A DNA stretch of 64,000 nt from Bog-473 sp963807775 (GTDB taxonomy: Bacteria; Actinomycetota; Acidimicrobiia; Acidimicrobiales; RAAP-2). Numbering within the stretch: the stretch's first letter is position 1; each line of letters starts with the position of its first letter. The translations under genes were made by a program, and so were the position numbers. The notes beneath the pieces are model-generated. The model searched no databases, had not been told where the DNA came from, and saw only the letters and a list, made by a program, of their open reading frames with translations. Of this stretch, positions 1 to 8,360 are shown piece by piece. The stretch covers positions 124,001-188,000 of the forward strand of contig CAWECY010000016.1 in assembly GCA_963807775.1 (NCBI GenBank). The letters are read 5' to 3'.

Positions 1-195
1 GAGAGCCACACCGACCGTCAGAGCACGCTCCTTGTGCGGCACGAAGGCCCGATCCTCGATCCCTCGTGGACGGTCGAGGATCTCGACCTGGAGGATCTGG
101 TGCTGGCCTACATGGGCCAGGCGGCTGCGAGCACGCGCCGGCAGCGCGGCAAGGCCACCAAAGACCACGTGACCAAGTTGGACATCGCCCGATGA
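1..195 (+). CDS. ABC transporter ATP-binding protein, C-terminal end (partial)
   Basis: Only the last 64 residues are present; the gene enters from the left edge. The tail reads EDLDLEDLVLAYMGQ followed by a basic stretch, like the end of drug- or antibiotic-exporter ATPases of the CcmA/DrrA type, where a bacterial LEDVFL-type segment closes the domain. No Walker motifs lie inside the window, so the family call rests on this tail and on the two permeases that follow. The stop overlaps the ATG of the next gene (ATGA), which implies translational coupling. It would supply ATP hydrolysis at the cytoplasmic face of the exporter. Confidence 0.7.
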   Translation, partial: ESHTDRQSTLLVRHEGPILDPSWTVEDLDLEDLVLAYMGQAAASTRRQRGKATKDHVTKLDIAR

Positions 196-1280
196 TCGCG
201 TTCTCGTGGCGCCAGTTCCGCCCCCAGGCGATGGTCGGAATTACCGGGCTCGTGGTGATCGCTGTCGTGCTGGCCTTCACGGGCCCGAACCTGGTGCACG
301 TCTACGACGTCAACGTGGCCGCGTGCAAGGCATCGGGTGGTCAGAGTCCCGCCTGCAACAACCCGGTCGAGGGCACCTTTCACGCGTTGCAAGTCGCGCT
401 GGTCGCGCTGGTGCTCGTGGTGCCTGCGCTGATCGGGATGTTCTGGGGCGCGCCCCTCATCGCCCACGAGCTCGAGACGGGCACGTTCCGGCTGGCGTGG
501 ACCCAGAGTGTGAGCCGGCGACGCTGGCTGTGGGTCAAGATGGGCCTGGTCGGGTTGGCCAGCGCGCTGACTGCCGGCCTCCTGAGCCTCATGTACACGT
601 GGTGGTTCAGCCCGATCGACAAGGTCAGTCAGAACCGCTTCAGCCCGGCGGCCTTCAGCCTGCACGGCTTCGTCCCCGCCGGGTATGCCGCCTTCGCCTT
701 CGCGCTAGGGGTCACGGCGGGCCTCCTGTTCCGCCGCTCCCTGCCGGCGATGGCGGTCACGCTCGTGGGCTTCATCGCAGCCCGCCTCGCCGTGACGTAT
801 TGGCTGCGGCCGCACTACATGAGCCCGGCGACGCTCAACTTGCCGTTGTCGGCCAACGACGTCGGGTTCCAGGTCGCCGGGCCCGGCGCGGTGTCACCCG
901 TGTCGATCGCGGCCAACCCGCCCAACGTGCCCAACGCGTGGATCTCCTCGGCGGCCGTGGTCAACAGCGCCGGGCAGGCGCCGAGCAAATCGGCTGCCAC
1001 AAACGCCTGCCCCAACCTGGGAGCGGGCGTCGGACCCCCAGTATCCAAGGGCGAGGGTCCTCTCGGCGGGCACACGTTCGGGGTCAGGGTCTCGCAGGAG
1101 GCGCATCAGACGTTCACCCAGTGCATCTCCACCCTGGCCGCCAAGTACCACGTCGCCGTGAGCTACCAGCCGGCCAACCGGTTCTGGACTTTCCAGGCAA
1201 TCGAGACGGCACTTTTCGTGGCCCTCGCACTGGCACTGGCCGGCGGATGTGCGTGGTGGGTCCGCCACCGCCTGAGCTGA
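192..1280 (+). CDS. ABC exporter membrane permease (first of two)
   Basis: A 362-residue integral membrane protein starting MIAFSWRQFRPQ at the ATGA overlap with the ATPase stop. Hydrophobic segments lie near residues 15-35, 70-95, 115-140, 165-185, 195-215 and at the C-terminus (about 335-355), the pattern of ABC-2 type permeases. A conserved cytoplasmic stretch, ELETGTFRLAWTQS followed by VSRRRW, recurs in the next gene, so the two are paralogues from a tandem duplication. A long polar, probably extracytoplasmic region (about 220-330) precedes the last helix. Role: export of an unknown substrate with the upstream ATPase. Longer in-frame starts upstream run into the ATPase gene and are unlikely. 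Confidence 0.8.
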   Translation: MIAFSWRQFRPQAMVGITGLVVIAVVLAFTGPNLVHVYDVNVAACKASGGQSPACNNPVEGTFHALQVALVALVLVVPALIGMFWGAPLIAHELETGTFRLAWTQSVSRRRWLWVKMGLVGLASALTAGLLSLMYTWWFSPIDKVSQNRFSPAAFSLHGFVPAGYAAFAFALGVTAGLLFRRSLPAMAVTLVGFIAARLAVTYWLRPHYMSPATLNLPLSANDVGFQVAGPGAVSPVSIAANPPNVPNAWISSAAVVNSAGQAPSKSAATNACPNLGAGVGPPVSKGEGPLGGHTFGVRVSQEAHQTFTQCISTLAAKYHVAVSYQPANRFWTFQAIETALFVALALALAGGCAWWVRHRLS

Positions 1281-1287
1281 TGACGTC

Positions 1288-2328
1288 GTGATCTGGCTCG
1301 CCGTCCGGCAGTTCCGAAAGCAGGCTCTCATCGCCGCGGCAGCCCTGGTTGTGCTGGCCGTGCTGGTGGCCGTGCTCGGCGCGCAACTCCTCAACGACTA
1401 CCACGCCACCGTCACCGGCTGCGGCGCGCACGCAGACTGCTCGTCTGCCACCGCCGCACTCATCAACCGGTACGACAAGTGGAACGACTGGCTCGGTGTC
1501 ATCGTTCTCGTCGTCCCGGGTCTTATCGGCATCTTCTGGGGCGCACCGCTGCTGGGACGGGAGCTCGAGTCGGGGACGTTCCGGCTGGCCTGGACGCAGA
1601 GCATTTCGCGTCGCCGGTGGACGCTGACCAAGCTTGGGCTCCTCGGCCTGGCCAGCATGGCCGTCGCCGGCCTCTGCAGCCTGCTCGTGACGTGGTGGGC
1701 CAGCCCGCTGGACCAGATCGGCGCTGGGCCGTTCACCACCTTCGACCAGCGCGGCCTCGTCCCGATCGGTTATGCGGCCTTCGCGTTCGCTCTCGGCGTG
1801 GCGGCGGGCGCCGTCATCCGCCGCACGCTGCCGGCCATGGGGGCGACGTTGGTCGCCTTCGTCGGCGTGCGTCTGGCCGTCTACGGGTGGGTGCGGCCCC
1901 ACTACATGGCACCGCTGATCGCGCGCAGCCCGTACCAATTCACCGGGCCCGGGAAGCTTCTGGTCGGTGGGGGGACCCCGAAGGGTGCATGGGTGGTCTC
2001 GGAGTGGCTCGAGAACCCGGCGGGGCACGTGGTCGGCCGGACGGTGGGCGGGCTGCTGGCCGCGTCGATCAACGTCGGATCCCAGGGCGTGACTATCTCG
2101 GGCGTGGGCTCGTGCCCCAACCTCAAGCCGTCAGGACGACAGGACTTTGCGGCAGCCACCCACCTGGTCCAGCGCTGCGTGAGCCAATTCCACCTCACGA
2201 ACGTGGTGACCTACCAGCCGTCGAGCCGCTACTGGCCCTTCCAGACGTACGAGACGTTGCTCTTCGTCGTCGCCGCCCTGGCCGTGGGCGCTTTCGCCGT
2301 GTGGTGGGTCCGCCGCCAGCTCAACTGA
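1288..2328 (+). CDS. ABC exporter membrane permease (second of two)
   Basis: 346 residues, GTG start seven bases after the previous stop. It shares FWGAPLLGRELESGTFRLAW and SISRRRW with the preceding permease and has the same helix layout, including a long non-membrane segment before the last helix and a final WWVRRQLN tail (WWVRHRLS in the partner). The pair probably forms a heterodimeric channel driven by the upstream ATPase. No substrate can be read from the sequence. It ends 28 bases before the convergent stop of the Fpg/Nei gene. Confidence 0.8.
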   Translation: MIWLAVRQFRKQALIAAAALVVLAVLVAVLGAQLLNDYHATVTGCGAHADCSSATAALINRYDKWNDWLGVIVLVVPGLIGIFWGAPLLGRELESGTFRLAWTQSISRRRWTLTKLGLLGLASMAVAGLCSLLVTWWASPLDQIGAGPFTTFDQRGLVPIGYAAFAFALGVAAGAVIRRTLPAMGATLVAFVGVRLAVYGWVRPHYMAPLIARSPYQFTGPGKLLVGGGTPKGAWVVSEWLENPAGHVVGRTVGGLLAASINVGSQGVTISGVGSCPNLKPSGRQDFAAATHLVQRCVSQFHLTNVVTYQPSSRYWPFQTYETLLFVVAALAVGAFAVWWVRRQLN

Positions 2329-2356
2329 CCCGCGGTCGCCACGGCGCGGCCATCCG

Positions 2357-3151
2357 TCAGTGCTGGTGGACCGGACACCAGTAGGTGCTGCGGCCGCCCA
2401 CCATGGCGTGCGCCAGCTCGGCACCGTCGCGCGGGCAGCGACCGCCGGGCTGGCGCTCCTCCATGAGGTCGCCCATGTGGGAGCCGCGGCGCCGGGTCAG
2501 CTGGCGCAGCGTGGCCCGCAAGGTGGTGTGCAGGTGGCGGAGCTCGTCGTCGCCGAGTGGGGTGCGCCGCTGCGGGTCGAGGTCGGCCCGCCACAGGATC
2601 TCGTCGGCCAGCAGGTTGCCTATGCCGGCGAGACGCTCCTGGTCCATGAGCCTGGCCTTCAGAGGTGCGGCCCCCGCACTGCGGTCCGGCGACACCGACA
2701 GGGCGGTCACCAACTCCTTGCGGGTCACGCTGAGGGCGTCGGGGCCCAGCCGGTCCTCGTCGGGCGCCAGCTCGAGCGAGCCGAAACGGCGCGGGTCGTG
2801 GAGCAGGAGCGTGCCGCCGTCGTCGAAGGTGACCCGGGCCCGCACCCACTGCTCTCCGAAGACGCCCGGCCCGTACTGCAGGCGGTCGAGTGCCTCCCGG
2901 CCGTCCACCACCAGGCCGCCGGTCATGCCGAAGCGCACGCCCAGGGTGGGTCCTTCGGTGTCGAGGAGCATGAGCTTGCCCCGGCGCCGGGCCGCGGTGA
3001 AGGAGCGGCCGACCAGGGCCGAGCGCAGCCGCCCCGGCGTGGTGCCGCCACGGCCGTAGCGGGCGTCGACCATCCAGACCTTTTCGATCGGGCGATGCAG
3101 CGCCTGCTCGGCCAGGACCCGGTAGAGCTCGACTTCGAGGATCTCGGGCAC
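2357..3151 (-). CDS. Fpg/Nei family DNA glycosylase
   Basis: 264 residues from a GTG start; this start is chosen because the family needs Pro2-Glu3 at the mature N-terminus and here the protein begins (M)PEILEVELYRVL. Pro2 is the Schiff-base nucleophile and Lys59 in RRGKLMLLD is the conserved beta-hairpin lysine. The helix-two-turn-helix region (about 130-200) holds ERLAGIGNLLADEILW. The C-terminal zinc-finger region is atypical: C239-x2-D242 and C259-x2-H262 replace the usual four cysteines, while the lesion-contacting Arg254 (GRSTYWC) is kept. Role: base excision repair of oxidised bases in the cytoplasm. Whether it is Fpg or Nei/Nei2 cannot be settled by eye. It is divergent from the FrhB-like gene across 47 bp. 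Confidence 0.9.
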   Translation of the reverse strand: MPEILEVELYRVLAEQALHRPIEKVWMVDARYGRGGTTPGRLRSALVGRSFTAARRRGKLMLLDTEGPTLGVRFGMTGGLVVDGREALDRLQYGPGVFGEQWVRARVTFDDGGTLLLHDPRRFGSLELAPDEDRLGPDALSVTRKELVTALSVSPDRSAGAAPLKARLMDQERLAGIGNLLADEILWRADLDPQRRTPLGDDELRHLHTTLRATLRQLTRRRGSHMGDLMEERQPGGRCPRDGAELAHAMVGGRSTYWCPVHQH

Positions 3152-3186
3152 GGGCGAAAGGTACCGGACGGCGCGGCCAGGCCGAA

Positions 3187-3192
3187 TATGGT
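3187..3192 (+). promoter_or_regulatory. Candidate -10 box TATGGT, leaderless start of the FrhB-like gene
   Basis: TATGGT fits the actinobacterial TANNNT -10 and ends six bases before the GTG at 3199, placing the transcription start at or next to the start codon. No Shine-Dalgarno sequence is visible. Inferred from spacing only. Confidence 0.4.
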
Positions 3193-3198
3193 GGCGGC

Positions 3199-4329
3199 GT
3201 GCCACCCGAGAAGCCCCAATGGGCCGAGCTGTTCACCGAGGTCGTGACCTCGGGCCTCTGCACCGGATGTTCGGCCTGCGTGATCGTCTGCCCCTACGAC
3301 GTTTTGGGTTATGACGACTCAGAGGGCGTCTACCGACCGTTCCACGTCGACGCCGACGGCGGGCCGGACAACTGCACGCACGGGCTGAAGGGCTGCACGC
3401 TGTGCACCCGGGCCTGCCCGCGCTTTCGGACGTGGGAGCCCGAGATCGAGAACCACCTCTTCGGCCGCGAGCGCACCGACGAGGAGGTGGCGGGCATCTC
3501 GCGGCGCACTGTGCTCGCCCGAGCCACCGACGCCGAGGTGGCCGGGGTGGGCCAGGACGGCGGGCTCGTGTCGGCCCTCTTGATCTGGGCCTTCGAGCAC
3601 GACGTGATCGACGCCGCGCTCGTTTCGGCGCTCGAGGGCGACGGCTCGACGTGGAAGGCGGTGCCGGCAGTGGCCCGCACCAGGGAGGACGTGCTGGCCA
3701 CGGCCGGGTCCCGGTACACGTACTCGGCCAACCCGATGGCCTACGCCGAGGCGATCGAGGGCGGCGCCGAACGCATTGCGCTGGTCGGCATGGGCTGCCA
3801 GACCTCAGCCCCGGGAGCGATGCAGGCACGCAAGGCGGGCAAGGTCGCCCGGCGCTTCGTCCTGTCCATCGGCCTGCTGTGCTCGAAGACCTTCGACGAC
3901 GCCATCTTCCCCGAGCTGTTCGAGGAGAGGTACGGGCTGGCTCGGGCCGAGATCGTCAAGATGAACATCAAGGGCGTGTTCCAGGTGTGGATGCGTGACG
4001 GCGGCTACCACGAGATCCCGTTGAAGGAGGCGCACGCCTGGACGCGGGAGGGCTGCAAGGCCTGCCCCGACTTCGCCGCCGAGCACGCCGACATCTCGAC
4101 GGGCGGCATCGGGGCATTCGGGGACTGGACGCTGACCCTGCTCCGCACCGAGAAGGGCGAGGCCCTGTTCAACGACATGGAGGCGGGCGGTGTCGTGGAG
4201 GTGCGGCCCATTGAGGACGACCCGGGCGCGGTGACGTTGCTGAACCGCCTGAGCCGGGTCAGCCGCAAGCGCTGGCCGGCCACGGCGGTGCCCATGCCGG
4301 GGCGGTTGCCGGCGTCGTCGGCCGGCTGA
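3199..4329 (+). CDS. FrhB/FdhB-like coenzyme F420 hydrogenase/dehydrogenase beta-subunit family protein
   Basis: 376 residues, GTG start. The N-terminus has two [4Fe-4S] motifs: CTGCSACVIVCP (C21, C24, C27, C31) and a second set C59, C66, C69, C73 (CTLCTRACP). Then come the FrhB N and C domains, including GQDGGLVSALL, GSRYTYSANP, VGMGCQTSA and a CKACPDF cysteine pair with the conserved DISTGGIG. Family members are iron-sulfur flavoproteins that move electrons between F420 or ferredoxin and a partner enzyme. No hydrogenase or F420-biosynthesis gene is adjacent, so the partner is unknown. A TATGGT box six bases before the GTG suggests a leaderless transcript. Confidence 0.85.
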   Translation: MPPEKPQWAELFTEVVTSGLCTGCSACVIVCPYDVLGYDDSEGVYRPFHVDADGGPDNCTHGLKGCTLCTRACPRFRTWEPEIENHLFGRERTDEEVAGISRRTVLARATDAEVAGVGQDGGLVSALLIWAFEHDVIDAALVSALEGDGSTWKAVPAVARTREDVLATAGSRYTYSANPMAYAEAIEGGAERIALVGMGCQTSAPGAMQARKAGKVARRFVLSIGLLCSKTFDDAIFPELFEERYGLARAEIVKMNIKGVFQVWMRDGGYHEIPLKEAHAWTREGCKACPDFAAEHADISTGGIGAFGDWTLTLLRTEKGEALFNDMEAGGVVEVRPIEDDPGAVTLLNRLSRVSRKRWPATAVPMPGRLPASSAG

Positions 4330-4359
4330 TCACTTCCTTCTTGGGGTCGAGGTGACGTG

Positions 4360-4758
4360 ATGGCTGGTGGCGGTGGTGGTGGGCCCAAGAAGGACGAGTT
4401 CGCCGAGCTCCTGGGGATCGAGGTGGCGCGGCGGGGTCCAGGCCACACGGTGGCGCTGCTGCGGACCGGGCCACAGCACGCGAACCCGCATGGGACGGTG
4501 CACGGCGCCGTGTTCTACGCCGTGGCCGGGGCCGCGGTGGCCGCGGCCGCCAACGATGCCGAGCACTCAGGCATCATCACATCGGTGCTGGTCGAGTACC
4601 TCCAACCCGCCGCTATCGCCGACGCGCTGTATGCGGAGGTAGAGCGCGAGGCGTCGACCGAGCGCGAGGACATCTTCACCGGGACGGTGCGGCGCGGCGA
4701 GCAGGGCGACCTACTGGCATGGGTGCGCGCCCGCGGGACGAGGCGCACCCGCTCCTGA
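4360..4758 (+). CDS. PaaI-type hotdog-fold thioesterase
   Basis: 132 residues from ATG 4360; an in-frame GTG directly before it (4357) is equally possible. A GAGGTGA ribosome site precedes both. The hotdog signature is seen as PHGTVHGAVFYAVAGAAVAAA on the central helix and SVLVEYLQPA on the following strand; length is typical. Members hydrolyse acyl-CoA, often phenylacetyl-CoA or medium-chain derivatives, in the cytoplasm. It lies 30 bases after the FrhB-like gene and may be co-transcribed. The usual catalytic Asp/Glu on the helix is not obvious, so substrate and activity remain open. Confidence 0.8.
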   Translation: MAGGGGGGPKKDEFAELLGIEVARRGPGHTVALLRTGPQHANPHGTVHGAVFYAVAGAAVAAAANDAEHSGIITSVLVEYLQPAAIADALYAEVEREASTEREDIFTGTVRRGEQGDLLAWVRARGTRRTRS

Positions 4759-4881
4759 AGCACGGCTGCTCAAGTCGACGCCAAAGCTCTCGGTCCGACG
4801 CCCCGATGCGAAACGGTCGTTCTCGCCGGTTGAGATGACGGACTTTCCTCTTCTGATGCGCCGGCCGCAAGGGTCAACTTG

Positions 4882-4931
4882 GTATACGACTCGCCCCAAA
4901 CGGGATTTGACCCCTGGGGGGATTTGACCCC
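4882..4931 (+). repeat. Dispersed 50-bp patterned element, copy A
   Basis: The 359-base gap 4759-5117 holds no gene but carries this element. It starts with GTATACGA, then a CCCC/GGG block, then two copies of TTGACCCC 17 bases apart (4907-4914, 4924-4931), each preceded by G-run+AT. A second copy at 16469-16518 matches at 37 of 50 positions with identical spacing throughout. Differences come as blocks (CTC/AGA, AAAC/TTTT, AT/CG twice, GG/AA). Alternating C4 and G3-4 runs would let RNA or single-stranded DNA fold into short hairpins with loops ATTTGA. Similarity may continue to a CATAT motif at 4960. It may be an intergenic repeat family, a protein-binding array or a structured RNA. Confidence 0.6.
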
Positions 4932-5117
4932 GGGGGACGTCCACCAACAAGGGGCGGTGCATATGGAGGGTCGCTCTAAACCGTTTTCGCCGCCATCGGT
5001 TAGCCCGCCCGCCAAACAGATTTGGGCCTCATTGGTCACTGGGAACCGATAGGCATGGCCGAATCTGTGGGGATTATGTCATTGACGCCATAGTGACTCA
5101 GACCGCAGAGTGGGGGG

Positions 5118-6122
5118 ATGGGGGACCGCCACGTCGTCATCGTGTGCTTCGACGGGCTGCAGCCGATCGATGCGGTGGGGCCGCACGAGGTCTTCGCCGG
5201 GGCCAGCCGTGCGGCGGCCGCCTCGGGCCGGAACGCCAGCGGGTATCGGGTGACCATGGCGTCGGTGCGCGGTGGGCCGGTCCGGTCCGAGAGCGGCCTC
5301 GAGCTGGGCACGGTGGCGCTGCCCGACTCGCGCACGCGCATCGACTCGTTGGTGCTGGCGGGCGGGAACGGCGCCAACGCGGCGGCCGCCGACGAGCAGC
5401 TGGTGGGCTGGATCCGGTCGGTCGCCCCGAGCTGCCGGCGCGTGGCCACCGTGTGCTCGGGCACCTTCCTCGCCGCCGCCGCAGGCCTGCTCGACGGCCA
5501 CCGGGTCACCACGCATTGGGCCCGCGCCGCCGAATTGTCAACCGCCTACCCGGCCCTCACGGTCGACGCCGACCCCATCTACATCCGCGACGGCAAGTAC
5601 TGGTCGAGCGCCGGCGTCACTGCCGGCATCGACCTCTCGCTGGCCCTGGTCCAGGACGACCTCGGAGTGGAGGTGGCCCAAACCGTGGCGCGTTGGCTGG
5701 TCATGTTCCTGCACCGGCCGGGGGGCCAGACCCAGTTCTCCTCGCCGGTGTGGGTGCCGCGGGCCGAGCGTTCCACCGTGCGCGCCGTGCAGAACCTGGT
5801 GGAGGTCGCACCCGGCGGCGATCATCGCCTGCCCAACCTGGCCGCTGCCGCCGCCATGAGCGTGCGCCATTTCACCCGGGTCTTCACCGCCGAGGTGGGT
5901 GAGACACCGAGCCGCTTCGTGGAGCGGACCCGGCTGGAGGCGGCGCGGCGCGAGCTCGAGATCAGCGGCGACACCCTCGACGTGGTGGCGCAGCGCTGCG
6001 GGCTCGGGAGCGCCGAGACGCTCCGCCGCGTCTTCCAGCGCCATCTCGGCGTGTCCCCCGACGCCTACCGGCGGCGCTTCCGCACCGCCCCGACCGATGC
6101 CATGGAAAGGACCCCCGCATGA
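5118..6122 (+). CDS. GlxA-family transcriptional regulator (DJ-1/PfpI domain + AraC HTH)
   Basis: 334 residues, ATG after a GGGGGG ribosome site. Residues 5-190 form a DJ-1/PfpI glutamine-amidotransferase-like domain with the nucleophile-elbow Cys113 in TVCSGTFLAAAAGLLDG and the downstream TTHW. Residues 230-325 form an AraC-type double helix-turn-helix (NLAAAAAMSVRHFTRVFTAE; RRVFQRHLGVSPDAYRRRF). GlxA-like proteins bind DNA and regulate small-molecule catabolic or stress genes. The next gene overlaps by four bases (ATGA) and encodes a stand-alone DJ-1 protein, its likely target or partner. Effector unknown. Confidence 0.88.
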   Translation: MGDRHVVIVCFDGLQPIDAVGPHEVFAGASRAAAASGRNASGYRVTMASVRGGPVRSESGLELGTVALPDSRTRIDSLVLAGGNGANAAAADEQLVGWIRSVAPSCRRVATVCSGTFLAAAAGLLDGHRVTTHWARAAELSTAYPALTVDADPIYIRDGKYWSSAGVTAGIDLSLALVQDDLGVEVAQTVARWLVMFLHRPGGQTQFSSPVWVPRAERSTVRAVQNLVEVAPGGDHRLPNLAAAAAMSVRHFTRVFTAEVGETPSRFVERTRLEAARRELEISGDTLDVVAQRCGLGSAETLRRVFQRHLGVSPDAYRRRFRTAPTDAMERTPA

Positions 6123-6805
6123 GCGATGCCCGACGCACACCCGATGCACCCGCCTCGCACGACCGGATGCAGATCGCCATCCCGCTCTTCCCGAAGTTCA
6201 CCGCGCTCGACGCCGTAGGGCCCTATGAGGTCCTGCAGCGCATCCCGACGTTCGACGTCACCTTCGTCGGTCACGAGCGGGGCGAGGTGCGCAGTGAGAA
6301 CGGCATGCTCGGCCTCGTGATCGATGCCACCTTTGAGGAGCGCCCGGCACCCGATGTGATCGTCTTCCCCGGCGGGGTAGGCACCCGCCCACTGGAAAAA
6401 GACGAGCGCGTCCTGCGCTGGGTGCGCGACGCCCACGAGACCACCCGCTACACGACGTCGGTCTGCACCGGGTCGCTGGTGCTCGGTGCTGCCGGCCTGC
6501 TCCGAGGGCTGGAGGCGACGACCCACTGGTCGTGCTACTCGAACCTCGAGGTCCACGGCGCAGTGCCCACGGCCGAACGGGTGGTCGAGCACCTGGACCG
6601 GCGCATCATCACGGCCGCCGGCGTGTCGAGCGGCATCGACATGGCGCTGCGGCTGACCGAGCTGTTGGTGGACCGGACGGCCGCAGAGGCGGCACAGCTG
6701 ATGATCGAGTACGACCCCCAGCCCCACGTCGACTGCGGCTCGGTGGCCAAGTCGGACGACGTCGTCATGACCCGGGTGGTCGAGTACGCCGCGCTACGCC
6801 AGTAG
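6119..6805 (+). CDS. DJ-1/PfpI family protein
   Basis: 228 residues, starting on the ATGA overlap with the GlxA-type regulator. It has the same fold as the regulator's N-domain: FPKFTALDAVGPYEVL, FPGGVGTRPL, and nucleophile Cys116 in TSVCTGSLVLGAAGLL followed by TTHW. Its length and motifs resemble isonitrile hydratase-like and other cytoplasmic DJ-1 enzymes; the reaction is not predictable. Tight coupling to a GlxA regulator suggests a two-gene unit in which a DJ-1 enzyme is controlled by a DJ-1 sensor-regulator. It is convergent with the flavin dehydrogenase; a GC-only inverted repeat (GCGCGG/CCGCGC, 6806-6819) lies between the stops. Confidence 0.85.
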   Translation: MSDARRTPDAPASHDRMQIAIPLFPKFTALDAVGPYEVLQRIPTFDVTFVGHERGEVRSENGMLGLVIDATFEERPAPDVIVFPGGVGTRPLEKDERVLRWVRDAHETTRYTTSVCTGSLVLGAAGLLRGLEATTHWSCYSNLEVHGAVPTAERVVEHLDRRIITAAGVSSGIDMALRLTELLVDRTAAEAAQLMIEYDPQPHVDCGSVAKSDDVVMTRVVEYAALRQ

Positions 6806-6826
6806 GCGCGGGTCCGCGCTGGTCCG

Positions 6827-8293
6827 TCAGCGCGCCGTGGCGGGCGCTTCGGCCGCGCTCTTGCCGGCGAAGCGCCCGAACAGGGTGCTGTCTCCGATCG
6901 ACAGCCCACTGGCGTAGCCGAAGGAGCACACCCCCGAGGTGGTGCGCCCCGCCGCGAACAATCCGGGGATGGCATCCCAGTTCAGGTCGAGCACCGCACC
7001 GTCGACGGTCGTCTCCAGTCCACCGAGCGTGAAGGGCGCGTACGGCGCAGGCCCGATGCGCAGGTCCACGGCACCAATAGGGGGCACGAGAGGGCGTACC
7101 CACGGCCGGCCCTTGTGGAAGAGCGGGTCCTCCCCCGCCGCGGCGTGACGGTTGTAGAGCTCCAAGGTGGCCTGGAGCGAGCCCGCAGGCAGGCCGATCT
7201 CAGTCTCGAGCTGAGCCGGCGTCTCACACACCCAGGAGGCGGCCAGACCCATCCAGTTCACCTCGTAGGCGGCCTCGTCGATGATCAGGTAGACCTCGCC
7301 ATCCTGCTCGTACAGGGCGGACTGGCCGACCCGGCCCATGTAGGTGTCCTCGTTGATGAACCGCTGACCCTGGCCGTTGACCAGGATGCCGTGGATCAGC
7401 GTGCGCGGCGGCGTGAGGGGGAGGGACACCTCGCCGGCGTACATGTTGCGTATCGAGGCGCCCAGCGCCTGAGCCATACGGATGCCGCGGCCGTCGTCAC
7501 CCTCCGTGCCCACCTTGAACGACCCGCGCACCAGCGGCGGGCAGTGCTGGCGCAGCATGTCGTCGTTGAAGATGAACCCGCCCGCGGACAGCACGACGCC
7601 ACGCCGGGCCCGCAGCGACACCGTCTGACCGAACCGCTGCGCCTGGACGCCGACGACGCGACCGTCGCCGTCGACCACGAGCCTGTCCACCCGGGTGTCG
7701 GCCGACACGGCCACCCCGGCGTCGACTGCGGCGGCGGCCAGGATCCGCATGAGCAGCCAGCCGGTGGAGCGCTTTGTCTTGGCCAGGTGACCCCGCGGCG
7801 CCGGCCGGGCGATCTCGTTGAAGGGGTAGGCGTCCTCACCGCCCGAGTAGACGAGGCCCTCGGTTCCCGTCGGGGCCATGGACGTATCGGCGCAAAACGT
7901 CGGGTCGAAGGGGACACCGCGCGCCACCAACCAGTCGAAATGGCCGAGGCTCTCGGCGCAGTAGCGGGCGATCTTGGCCTCGTGGGGATCGGGCCCGCAG
8001 GCCGCCATCATGTAGCGGTACATGTCGTCGACGCTGTCGGTGAACCCGCATGCCTCCTGCACGGGCGTCCCACCACCGAGGTAGACGATCCCTTCGGCCA
8101 GCGCGGCGGCGCCGCCCGGGCCGCCGGCCCGCTCCGTCACCAGCACCTCGGCCCCTGTCTCGGCGGCCGTGAAGGCCGCAGTCGACCCAGCCGCCCCGAA
8201 CCCGACCACGAGCACGTCGGCCGTGTGGTCCCAGCTGGAGATCTCTGCCGCCTCGACCGGCGTCACGTCACTGTGGTCGCGCTCGCCCACCAT
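6827..8293 (-). CDS. FAD-dependent oxidoreductase (fumarate reductase / ketosteroid dehydrogenase-like)
   Basis: 488 residues; ATG with GGGGAGGA upstream. The Rossmann dinucleotide motif is VLVVGFGAAGSTAAF with ERAGGPGGAAALA after it. The C-terminal FAD contact reads GLFAAGRTTSGVCSFGYASG followed by LSIGDSTLFGRFAGKSAAE. This layout matches the FAD_binding_2 superfamily, which includes 3-ketosteroid Delta-dehydrogenases, urocanate reductases and soluble fumarate reductases. Conserved arginine and histidine residues of fumarate reductase active sites could not be assigned with certainty, so the substrate is open. It probably acts in the cytoplasm; there is no signal peptide. Divergent from the kinase gene at 8361. 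Confidence 0.85.
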   Translation of the reverse strand: MVGERDHSDVTPVEAAEISSWDHTADVLVVGFGAAGSTAAFTAAETGAEVLVTERAGGPGGAAALAEGIVYLGGGTPVQEACGFTDSVDDMYRYMMAACGPDPHEAKIARYCAESLGHFDWLVARGVPFDPTFCADTSMAPTGTEGLVYSGGEDAYPFNEIARPAPRGHLAKTKRSTGWLLMRILAAAAVDAGVAVSADTRVDRLVVDGDGRVVGVQAQRFGQTVSLRARRGVVLSAGGFIFNDDMLRQHCPPLVRGSFKVGTEGDDGRGIRMAQALGASIRNMYAGEVSLPLTPPRTLIHGILVNGQGQRFINEDTYMGRVGQSALYEQDGEVYLIIDEAAYEVNWMGLAASWVCETPAQLETEIGLPAGSLQATLELYNRHAAAGEDPLFHKGRPWVRPLVPPIGAVDLRIGPAPYAPFTLGGLETTVDGAVLDLNWDAIPGLFAAGRTTSGVCSFGYASGLSIGDSTLFGRFAGKSAAEAPATAR

Positions 8294-8348
8294 GTCTCCG
8301 TCCTCCCCGATGTCGCCGAGACGGTAGCCGGTTGCTCGGGACGCCCCC

Positions 8349-8354
8349 TACCCT
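8349..8354 (+). promoter_or_regulatory. Candidate -10 box TACCCT, leaderless start of the kinase gene
   Basis: TACCCT (TANNNT) ends six bases before GTG 8361 in a 67-bp divergent gap. No Shine-Dalgarno sequence is seen. Same spacing as in front of several other genes here. Confidence 0.4.
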
Positions 8355-8360
8355 GCATCC

